Shown here: positions 52,001-62,439 of the stretch, piece after piece | Layout: each line of letters begins with the position of its first letter | Numbering within the stretch: the first letter of the stretch is position 1 | NCBI RefSeq assembly: GCF_020882245.1 | Contig: NC_083598.1 | Coordinates: 41,081,858-41,145,857 of the forward strand | Direction: 5' to 3' | DNA length: 64,000 nucleotides | Source: Rhopalosiphum padi | Lineage: Eukaryota > Arthropoda > Insecta > Hemiptera > Aphididae | Notes under the pieces: model-generated | Database searches by the model: none | What the model was told of the DNA's origin: nothing | What the model saw: only the letters and a program-made list of their open reading frames with translations | Position numbers and translations under genes: made by a program

Positions 52001-53140
52001 ATCCGTGAGCATACTGTGCCTGTAGATGAAATACGATAAAAAATACATTTTTTTTAAAAATTATTATTTATTTAGATTTGATGATTATTATCAAAGAATA
52101 CTTTCCGTATAAATTGTGATTTTCATAAGAATTCGCGTTTAAAATAAAATATACGTGTTTCAATAACGATAAAAAAAAATAAAGTAGAATAAAATATATT
52201 GTACGAAAATAGCATTAAAATAATTATATGATTATTGGTATTGCCACATTGGTATTCATATATAGTTTAATTAAGAATGCGTAAAAGATTGGATTTTCAA
52301 TTTAAAATCGTAAATTTCTTTAAATCTTTTAACTACGTGTAATAAAATAAATAAATTGGAATATCTTTAATAATCGATTTATTTTTATACTTATAATATT
52401 GCGTATTACCCACGTTCGCCCATACTCACGGTGACGGCCATTTCATTATATCCAAGAGGTAAATCGTGTCAGTACTCTTATTCTAATAGCTTTTGCTTTC
52501 ATTGTTATTTTATTTCTCCGGCTGAGTAACTTCGTTCAACAGCACTTGAACGTAATACCTATACATATATGGTACATAATATTATTATATTCTATAAATT
52601 GATAGCCATATTCATGACTGTCATAATGTTAGATATTTTTTTTAACCTTCACCAAGCCATCATATTATTTATTCTATGATCGTGACATCTTTGCTCTGTT
52701 TTGGCGTATAATAGGTTTCGATCGGTAAAAATAAAAAAAAAAAATAAAAGAGTAAAACATCAAACTCGCTGAGTGCTTCTATGTATAGATTGTGTCATAA
52801 TAATGTTATTATTATTTGTTGCCCGTGCCCGATGGGCAATGTAATAAGTAATAATAAGTAATAATGACAACCTGTGGCTACTGCGCCTGTTGTGTCCGAA
52901 TATTTCATCGGTTATGGAATGCGATTTAGGTCAAATATCAATAATTAAAAACGTAAAGAAACCTGGTTACATCATTTAGAGCAAACCGGATTTGGTGCGG
53001 AAGTAATACACATACAGGAAAGTGATACATATTTGAGTACATGTATGTAATAAACGGAAAGTGAAAACAACTGTCGTTTTTTCTCACACAACTTTTATTC
53101 ATTATTAAAAATATATTTATATATATATATATATAATAAT
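43095..53140. other. Long AT-rich intergenic spacer, no gene seen
   Basis: About 10 kb without a supportable coding frame. ORFs at 49181-49420 and 50023-50328 are low-complexity Phe/Ile/Lys/Asn frames of AT-rich DNA. Two stretches differ from the background. The first is 48520-48720, less AT-rich and of unknown role. The second is 50500-50935, which ends in gttgaagccgaaaa and an A-rich tract and may be the 3' tail of a LINE. Confidence 0.6.
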
Positions 53141-53162
53141 AGTAATACATCATATATAAAAG

Positions 53163-53172
53163 TTTATTTATT
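53163..53172 (-). terminator. Tandem polyadenylation signals of CPR-2
   Basis: On the minus strand AATAAATAAA overlaps two AATAAA signals about 460 bases beyond the stop codon. I see no earlier canonical signal, so the 3' UTR is probably about 450-480 bases. Confidence 0.5.
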
Positions 53173-53273
53173 TACAAACATTGGGAGTATTTGAGCACAT
53201 TTTGTTTTTGGAACATTAAACATAACATTATTATATTTTACGAGGATTTAATGTTACAAAAAAAAAAACCAGC

Positions 53274-53330
53274 ATTTAGCAAAGTGCTAAATATACAGTA
53301 AGTTATGGCTTTCACCTCCGCCAGGTGAAA
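53274..53330 (-). repeat. Two adjacent perfect hairpins in the CPR-2 3' UTR
   Basis: Hairpin 1 is ATTTAGCA (53274-53281) with TGCTAAAT (53285-53292), loop of three. Hairpin 2 is TTTCACCT (53310-53317) with AGGTGAAA (53323-53330), loop of five. Both have 8-bp perfect stems and lie 17 bases apart, in what should be the transcribed 3' UTR of CPR-2. They may act on mRNA stability or localisation; that is inference. Confidence 0.6.
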
Positions 53331-53628
53331 CCGCTTATAGCTAAACGGGTGTGAATATCCTTATCGTTCTTACGCACGAAATTTATAAAATATATACGAG
53401 TATATGATATATCTATATAACGCGTTACACATTATTAATTAAGCTTAAACGAAAATAATATTATTTTTATCATTAATATTATTACGCTAAAATATAATAT
53501 AATATAATATATAGTTTTTGTATGTGTAGTACAGCGTCAACATATAGTATGGGTCGCTGTACTCGGTGTCTATGTTATTATATTATATTATGTTATTTAC
53601 AAATGGAAATATTATTAAATTATTCCGT

Positions 53629-56600
53629 TTAGAATTGCACGTTGTGGCCTCTTAGAAACGCGTCGATCTGGCCGGCGGCCAAGCTCTGTTGTCCGGGAGT
53701 TCGGCCGGGCTGGACTAGCACGAACTGCTGCTGGTGCGCTTCCGGTTGCTGTTCGAATCGCTGTGGCTGCTTGGGCGCGAACTGCGACGCCGGTTCGAAA
53801 CGCTGCGACGGTGGCGGGAAGAACTGCGCCGACTGCGGTTGGAACGACTGCTGTTGCTGGAGTTGCTGTTTCTGTTGTTGTTGTCTGAACAGGTTTTGTG
53901 ACTGTTGGAAAGCCATGGCCTGTTGCTGCTGGACCAATTGCTGTTGCGGGCCTGGGGCTCCCGGGAATCCGGCGGCAGGTCGTTGGAAGTCGAATTCGAC
54001 CGGTCTCTGTGGCTGGAACGGTTGGATCGCCGGCCGGAACTGTGGTTGTGGTTGTTGGAACTGCGGAGGAGGGGCTTGTGGTCGGAACTGTTGCGCGGGC
54101 AGCGGTTGTTGTCTAGCCGGGGCCGCTGGTTGCAGAGGCAAACGTTGATTGATGTTGATGCCGCCCTGCTGTTTGGGCACCTGCTGGAATATGACGGTGT
54201 TGTACTGACCGGTGGCCGGATCGAAAACCAGTTCGGTGGTGTACAGAGGCGAGTTAGGTCCAGCGGGTGATTGAATCTTGCCGGATGTCAGTGCGGGTTG
54301 TGGCAAGTTTCTAAGTGCCGATTCCAGATTTCCGGCTCCAGCCAGGAATTGTGGTGGTGGTGCGGCTGTGGACGATGGACGGTCGGCTTGCAACTGAACC
54401 GGTGATATTTGCGGGGGTGGTCTCCTGGGAGCTTCTTGGAATGTCGATTGCTGCAACTGCTGTCTGCCCGGCTGGCGTGGGGTGGTGGACGGTTGTGCTT
54501 GTGGCTGCGACTCGAAATCGCCAAACGTCTGCTGGAACAAAGTGGTGGTCGGTCTGTTGTTCTTGGGTTTAGGTCTGCCCGCGTTCACTGGAATGTTGGC
54601 CGGAACATTCTCTTCCTCGCCAGGTTTGCCTGGCTGTTCTTCTTCGTCTTCGGCGGCGGCCGCGTTCGGGTCGCACGGGTTGCCCTGCACGTACGTGAAC
54701 TCACGTTTGTTGCCGTCCGGGTCTACGTAACCGTACTTGCCCCTGACCACGCAGTCCGTGCCTCTGGTCTCCTCTTTGAAACTGCCGTCGTCCGCTTCAT
54801 AACCGAACGTGAACGAACCGTCATCGTTCAGCTTGTTGAAATTCCTGATGGTCTGTGCGGTCGGTTCCTTCTGTTGTGGCGGCTGTTCCTGCTGCTTGAG
54901 TCGCTGTTGGACGAGCTGTTGCGCTTGCGGTGGTTGGGCTCTAAGACCCGCTTTTATCGGCTGTCTGATAACCACTTGCGGCTGTTCGGCGTCTTCGTCT
55001 TCGGCGGCCTCTTGTTGTTCGCGGGCCCGCTGTTGCAACACCCTCGGAGATTGCCGGACCACCACCACCGGTTGTCGTTCGGTGTCAACGTCCACCTGTG
55101 GTCTCTGCTGCAACGGCCTGCGTGCGATCAACACCGGCTTGAACTGTTGCTGTTGTGCCTCGTCATCGATGGCTGTCTGTTGCGCGTTGTCTTGTTCGAC
55201 GTCGTCCGTCGCCTGTTTCACGTTCACTCGTCTACAATGCACATCCGTCGACAACAGCGTTACCAATAGTAACGCGCTCTGTAAAAACCACAGATAGACA
55301 TTATAAATATATTCTAATTATTTTCAATCGATTTAAAGTCAGTACGACAATAATAGTAAAAACACGTATATTGTTATAGTATAAGATAGGTACAACTATA
55401 ATACAAGACGGGACCGCTTTTTTTGTTATTTGTTTTTCTAAAAAAATTTGTTTATTATATTCACTATAAGAACATCTCTGGGTGGCCATTTACCTACGTT
55501 TTAAGCTTGAGCTTGATTTCCATAAATAGAGTAATGAAATTGTTTGTAGTGTAGGAATTATTGGAATTGCAATGCCTTTGTGTAAAGTGAGGTGGTTGCT
55601 AAAGGGCGAGAAGATGAAGGAATATTTACAAAATATTTACGAGGAATAAGATTATACCTGAAAGTATTTCCAATGTGCGCCTGTTTAAAACAAAAAATAA
55701 ACCTCGTCAACACGGATCAACAACATTCTTTTAAATGTCAGTAATTTCACACAGAAATACAATCAAAATTAATTAATCATAAAATCCTGTATAATAAAGA
55801 TTTATGATAATCATTTATCGCATAAGTCTTATTATTATAAACTTGATTATAATTGTACCATACATAGTGCTCGGTACGACAATCGGATAATGTATTTTGC
55901 GTAAATGATACGAGTTTTCATTTATTTATTATATTTTCGTTCTAACTTATCGCTGGTGCAGCTCATAAGTCTTTCCGTGTACGTGGCTATCCCAGGCGTG
56001 GACCACGATAGATCGTTGTAACTCGTAATAGTGATATTTTTACTATTATTATTATAGATGTGTCGCAATGTCCCGAGAGGATGAAAACAAAAACCTACTC
56101 GCAATAGTAATAACAATAATAACACTCGCAGGCTATAAATCACGGCACCTATATATTACACGTGTAATAACAGAATTTTATATTATATATAATATTATAT
56201 GTGTCGGAAAACCCACGCTAGTTCGAACTACGAGAACATTATTCCCACGGTGAACCGCGTGTGACCCGCGTACGCGAAACGTCAAGGACGTCGTATATAG
56301 TATATATGTCACGATCTATTATAACGTATCTATATAAGCGTCAGACTTGTGCATTTTGAGAAATACGCCAAGGGCCACGGGTCAAACGATCAGAAACGGA
56401 CTGTGTTATATGATGAAATCGTTTTTACGAAAATCCCTCGCACGTGTATCGTAATATTAGACGTGTAGAATTTGCGTAAAAATAAATCCCGATAAACTGG
56501 TAAATAATATGCGATAAAATAGCTTTAACTGAATGATATATTTTAATATATTATTAAAACAGAAAGAAAAAGTAAAAAACTTTCATTGGAATATTTGAAA

Positions 56601-58607
56601 TACGTATAATCATAAAACACAATTAATATAGTTATGTATGATATAATATAATAATAATATAGTAATTAGTAAGTAGCGGTTGGGACATTAAACAATTTCA
56701 GGACGGGCGATTAACTAGTTCATTTTTGGTGTCAGTGTTACAAGAATAATAATCGATGAAGGTAATAATTATTGGAGGAGTCATATTATTTTGATTGGTA
56801 CAAAAAAAGTTGGCAAAATTTAAAAAGTATCTACAATTTTAACGGTAAGAATACATCAAGCATCTCTAATGTGTGTAACAAACGGATAAGCACAAAAGAC
56901 GGTTTTGTCGACCGCTTGACCGAATAGCACCAGAAACGTTACGGGCCGTTGTTTTGTAATATAATTATTATTATCGTATTATCATTACCGTTATTATTAT
57001 TATAGATGGTGTTGTATAACTCTATGTGTGTGTTGTGTGTATGTGTGCATGTGTGATGACACATGTAGATAATAGCAGACGTAAAAAAAACATATTATAA
57101 GCCTAGATAACGATTAGTGAAAGTTGCACATTTGCACACTGTGCTTATTATTGTGTTCCGGCCCGTCGACAATTATTAAACGTTCAATATTATGTTAATT
57201 CGGTTTTCGAAAAAATAACTGTGTTATACATTATTCAATTATTTTTTCCAATAGGTACACACAATATTGGCGCGCAACTGTTACAAAATAATTACGATTT
57301 AGAGTAGAATGATAATAATAATGATTTTATAAAATAATATTATTCGTAATAGTTTAACGTTATACTATTATTGTAAAAAATATTAATATTAAATTCATAT
57401 TATATTTTAATGCGATGTATGTATGTATTAATATTAGATATAGAGTACAACGTATAATGTTGTGATATTGTGCCTTCGGTTGTCTGCATGCCCGTGATTG
57501 CGCAATGACGGTCGAATAATTTAAAATGGACCGCTGACCGGCGGGCACTCAAAAAATAATAGTAATAATAAACGTACGATTCGTTTACAATAAAGCACGT
57601 ACTTACATTATGTCTCCTCAGTTCAGAAAAAAATAAATAGATTTTCGTTTTCATCTCAAGGTTCGTAACGATGATATTATTATTATTCTTTGCTTCGAAT
57701 AAACGATATGAAAGGAACATGCTGAGTAACTATCTGGTCAGATAATATGTACCTAATTGACAACCTCGCGGAGTAATCCGAACCCATACAACGCGATACA
57801 CGTGGATGATATATCAAGGCCTCGCGTGTCTGTATAAGATATGAGTATACATGACATCCGAGGAAGTGTAGCTATAATACAAGTTGTATCGATCTTTTGC
57901 GTCGAATCGAAAACAAAACCATTTGTTTTCATTCCCGTGCCGTCGTTTCTAATCTCCGGCGCGATATTATATATTATTATTACAGTAAGTCTCTTTCAGT
58001 CGACCGTGTAAGTTCTTATCGTCCATATGACTACAACACGTATACCGAGTGACAAGTTAAAGTATAATGTAATGTATAATATTTGTACTGGATACGATAA
58101 CATTGCATGAGAATAGAGTCGAAAAAAAAATACATTATACTGAAAGCATGACGTATACAGAATATTAAATCACCCGAAAAAAGTCATAAACAGATAGCGC
58201 ACAATGATTCTGCGATCACGTTGCGGGTAAGTATCTAATAAGTAATAAGTAATTTAATGATAATAAAATACGTTCCTAAAATTACCAACGCTCAATACAG
58301 TTCGTTTCTTTCGAGTAAATGTTTATACTTACAAAGTTACAAATACACACGTCTCTATATCATTATTTTAAAGATTGGCCGATGTAGAATTAAAATAATA
58401 ATGATTAATCATAAGTATTTTAAAATATCGGTGGCACAACTCGAATAGTTACTACTTTGTAGTTATAATATATTTTTAGTAATTAGTCTATACGATATTG
58501 AAACGCGACCAGAAAAATCGTTTTACAGCCGATGATAAAACACGCGTACATTTTATTAATATTATCATAATGGGTTTACTCACCAAGAGGTATGTCGTGT
58601 ACTTCAT
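53629..58607 (-). CDS. Cuticular protein with Cys-containing RR domain, CPR-2
   Basis: This is a secreted chitin-binding cuticle protein. Exon 1 (58584-58607) encodes MKYTTYLL and ends at gtgagt. After a 3.3-kb phase-0 intron, exon 2 (53629-55278) continues SALLLVTLLSTDVHC. Together these form a strong signal peptide with cleavage near residue 23, for a total of 557 aa. An N-terminal Gln/Glu-rich region precedes the RR domain at about residues 158-210, which contains LNDDGSFTFGYEADDGSFKE and YGYVDPDGNKREFTY. Cysteines in RGTDCVV and GNPCDP lie within or at the edge of the domain, where most RR proteins have none. The C-terminal half is Gln/Pro-rich with Gln runs and many FQQP/RPQ repeats, of a kind seen in sticky or cross-linked cuticle proteins. 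The gene is GC-rich and drives large shadow frames on both strands. Confidence 0.92.
55279..58583 (-). other. Long intron 1 of CPR-2
   Basis: This intron splits the signal peptide. It holds patches that are richer in CpG than the flanks, at about 56200-56420 and 57470-57560, and a GT-rich tract at about 57023-57056. The frames at 57400-57720 and 58257-58448 have no recognisable content. The large first intron of a cuticle gene could carry regulatory elements; nothing specific was identified. Confidence 0.55.
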
Positions 58608-58803
58608 CGTGTCAGCGGCACCGTGCAGATCGTTCAGATATAATATCTATGCGCTTTTTAAAATTATTTTTGTCTTTAAACTGTGTAGAAAAATCAAAAA
58701 TAATAATAAAAACCAATTCTGCAGCAAACAGTACGCGCGTTACAGCACTGTGGCGAGAGGTCCGCGAATGGTCCTTAAACGATCGTCTTATTCAGTGGCG
58801 TAC

Positions 58804-58839
58804 ACTGACCGGACGAGCGGGTGCCGAGTGGGTTTTATA
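58804..58839 (-). promoter_or_regulatory. Core promoter of CPR-2: TATAAAA and TCAGT initiator
   Basis: On the minus strand TATAAAA (58839-58833) lies 33 bases before the A of the initiator TCAGT (A at 58806). This is the standard arthropod geometry. The predicted 5' UTR is about 200 bases, to the ATG at 58607. A strong TATA-plus-initiator promoter fits a gene expressed in pulses at moulting. Confidence 0.75.
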
Positions 58840-59100
58840 ACTTTCCCCCGCCGTCGCGTAGTCTCGGGGCCAAAACCGCCGCTCTCGCACACATCATCGA
58901 CACCGCAACCGTAATACCGTCATCGTCATCGTAGATACGTCATTGATCGTTTACGGGTACTACTCCTGCCGAATCTCCTGCAGATCGCGCGAATCTCTCC
59001 CGCACCGCATCCAGCTTGCACCTCCTCCGCGGTCGCGTAACCGTCGCGAGACATGTCCGAAGTTGTTTGCGCAACACGGACATTAGATACGCACCTACCT
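58840..59100 (-). promoter_or_regulatory. CpG-rich proximal upstream region of CPR-2
   Basis: This is a distinctly GC- and CpG-rich block directly upstream of the TATA box, with ccgccgtcgcg, cgtcatcgtcatcg and cctccgcggtcgcg words. It does not encode a convincing protein. It probably holds the proximal control elements of CPR-2. Confidence 0.45.
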
Positions 59101-59104
59101 ACAT

Positions 59105-61500
59105 AAATGCTTAGCGTTTGCAATGCGATATCGTATGGATTAGGTATAATGTCCCATTGAAACCGGTAGGTAAGTATATGATGTTATGTATATCTATTAG
59201 ATCATTGTATTGATATCTCCACGACACACAAACCTGAAACTCTTGGGATTTTACGCGGTAGTTGTCGTCGTTCCTAACCCGGCGCTGTTACTAGTTTTCG
59301 CCAAAATGATATTTAACGTTTTTGCTACTGCCTTTTTCTCTTCAAAGATGAAAAAGGTTCAATTCTGTTTCCGTCATAGTACCTAAGTTTCGGAAAAAAA
59401 GTTTTGTAACTAATGGTTTTAATTTTCAAACAATACATCGCAGCTATCAAGTTATTTGTTAAAGATATAGAAAAATAATATTAGATGAAATATAACACTT
59501 AAACTTTTATGGTATACAATATTATTGTTGAAATTAAATTGATGAATATATAGGTAATACGATTTATGTGATATTTTAAAAACCATAATTTAATCGTAGT
59601 ATTAGACTTAGAAGTTGTTATGACTTGTATTATTTTTGTTATGACATTTTGAAATATTTAAATAAAACAGATATATAACATGCAACATAATGGTTATAAA
59701 ATGTTCTTGTTTTAGTGTACACACGTGAATACGTGATTGTTATACGTTAGGTATGCGGTTCTGAAATAATAACTAGCAGAAACGAGAACCGTATCTTTTT
59801 AGTTTTTAGAATAAAAGGCCATGTTTTACCTAACCATATATTATATGTGAATATGGGTTTATATTGACACAGCCCCTCAAAATAATATTTTTTTATTAGT
59901 TTTAGTCATAATATTATGTATATTTTTTTATATACTAAGACAAAATGTATTTATACAAAATCAATTTTTATTAGTTATTACTTACTACTGTAATTATTAA
60001 ACTATATTTTATGTTAAAATGTAATTTAGGCACAATAAGGTATCCCGGATACGGATCCATACGAATAAGACCAGACATACATTATTAGCAGTCTGTTGGA
60101 GCAAGTCGATGAGATTACACTAGTACATTACTGATAAAATAATAATATTTTTATTAAAATAAAAGTAGTATAATCATAATATTCTAGTAGTAAATGTAAT
60201 ATATTATAATTTCTCATACTTAATAATAAATAATGCATCAAATATTATGAATATTTATTATTATTAAATAAAATATTATGTTTTATTATAATTATTGTAA
60301 TAAATTACAAAGTAAGTTCCTGTGTAGTGTGTAGTGTTTCTGTTAAAAACTATTGAATCGTGATTAATTTGGGGGCGTAGAATATTTAAGCGTTAAGTCC
60401 TCCAATTAATATTTGCCAAGATCTCCTAGAATCTATATACCTAGTCTCGAAAAACACAATAATATATTATTATAGTATAATAATGATTAATAACATAATG
60501 TAACCGGCGAAAACCTATTATCGCTTATTTACCGCACCTTTGATTACTATTTTTATTGTACTGTGTGGCACATAATAGCATATAACTATATATATATATA
60601 TATATATTATAGTAATATCGTACGGGCAGTATATTATAGATGTATGATATCGATTGCCCCGGGATGACGTTTAGACCCGTAACGGGTTCGCACGCCGTGC
60701 TGTAAAGTTCATTTAACATCGTTTTATTGTTGTATGCGCGCTCGGTTCTTTGTCCAGGTTTAAGCGTCGATGCGTTATATTGTTTTTGTCGTTTTTGTAT
60801 TATACATATAGGCAGTACCTCTTAAACACATTGTTCAACGGCACAGACGGTATCACAATAATAATATTTCGTACACGCCAGTCGCAAGATCTAGTCTCTA
60901 CAAGCTACAGCGGATGAGATATTATTATGTGCTTTATCATCCAACTTGTCTGCAGACGACAATAATGCTACTATAGAAATATCATTAGGCTTGATGACGT
61001 CCGCGGAATAAATTCAGACACCGTAATTGACTCGTAATTGGGAGGTTCTCGTGGTCACAGTGCCGCATAAATCGGCCTTATGAGTTTAGGTCTCAAGTGA
61101 CGATTTAGCACTATCTATGAATTATAATCATATAGAACGTGTATAATTTATATTATACGTAATATGTAACGTAGGCATTATTGACATACATATAGTTACT
61201 GAAAAAAAAAAACCATTTATTTTTAGTTACACACGATTTCTTACGGTAAAAGTCGAGTGCTCGAAGATAATCACGCACTTATGATGCTGTATTTTTATAG
61301 AATATAATAATATTATGCGTAATAATCAGCGAAACTTCCACTAATGGCCACTTCTAATCACTGACATTTTTTTAGGAAAAATTCTACAAAATATATATAT
61401 AAAACTTCAGTGACCGAGTGACTAGTATTTAAAGATAAAAACGGAATCTCACAAACTGTGTATAAGATTAAATGCAAAACACATTTCTTGTCATGATTTG
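59105..61500. other. Upstream intergenic region, no gene seen
   Basis: AT-rich sequence alternates with less AT-rich stretches at 59220-59360 and 60490-61110. No coding frame is supported. A short (TA)n run lies at about 60587-60607. A small palindrome acccgtaacgggt lies at about 60674-60686. Confidence 0.5.
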
Positions 61501-61549
61501 ATATTGAACGAAATTTCACAAAAAATTCAAAATTTGTCATACCAATATA

Positions 61550-62225
61550 GTTCAAAAAGAGTTTGGAAATGTCGTAAAAATTTGAAATTGATAAATCCTT
61601 ATAAACAATTAATTTAGCTTTTCGGTAGAAATTTTTTTATTCATAGGTTGGAAAACTTATAAACAACTTAGTATTTAATAAATTATCAAATTTATTTCGC
61701 AAAATTTTAATTTTAAACGATTATAAAAAAATGATTGTGAATATAGATTGCCAATATATTTTAGTTTAGATATTAACAAATTTATGAAGAGATTTTATTA
61801 AATTTGTAAGCATTTCTACCTTGTATCTTTAATCAATATTTATAGAAAAAAAAAATAATATAAGTTGAATTAATTTGAAAATGTTATCGTAAATAGAAAA
61901 TGATTATATAAACATTTTACGAGAATTAAAGTATCTTTGATTATTTATTTTCGAGCTATATAAAAAAAAAATGTGGAACAAAAGTGTCATTTGCATAAAA
62001 ACGTCTCTTTTCTTAATTTTTTTATTTATTTTTTCCAATACCAAAATTTACTTTATATTTTTGATTTCCTAAAGTACCAACTAGATCCAATTTTTGTTAC
62101 AAGAAACGTCTTCCATTTTTGAAAATTCATAAATTTTTATTGAACCAAAAGGTGATGACAGACAGACAAAAAACACACATCATTGTAAAATCAATACATT
62201 TATCGCTCAGAATCTGAAAAAAATA
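61550..62225 (+). repeat. Interspersed repeat, copy 2
   Basis: This is the partner of 11990-12400, with the same blocks in the same order. They are atataaacattt, the ttttcgagcta block, aaagtaccaactagat, gatgacagacagaca, cattgtaaaatcaatacatt and cgctcagaatctg. It extends further left than copy 1. No coding frame is present. Confidence 0.65.
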
Positions 62226-62435
62226 TTCGATTTCCGCGAACCAAAATAAAATTCATGTACGAGTACGAGTTTTATCTTATAGCGACTTATATGGGTTCAA
62301 TGCAAAGCTACAAAATCCTTTTGAGTCTCTAGGAATCTATTGATATAACTTTTATTGAAAACGGTCCAGTAGTTTTGTGAGTTTAAAGAGGACAAACAAA
62401 CAAAGAAACAATCATTTTTACATAATATAGATATA
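62225..62435 (+). repeat. Retrotransposon-tail-like repeat
   Basis: The stretch has aacggtccagtagttttgtgag, then gaggacaaacaaacaaagaaac and ends in tacataatatagat. That cggtccagtagtt...gacaaacaaaca...atatagat pattern is common at the 3' ends of insect RTE-like elements; the assignment is from memory of the pattern. It directly follows the interspersed repeat copy 2. Confidence 0.5.
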
Positions 62436-62439
62436 CATG

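Noticed and set aside
53642..55379. Several + and - strand ORFs overlapping CPR-2
   Set aside because: They are frame shadows of the Gln-rich coding region (CAG/CTG read as Cys, Leu or Ala runs); the RR domain frame is the only one with a family match and signal peptide.
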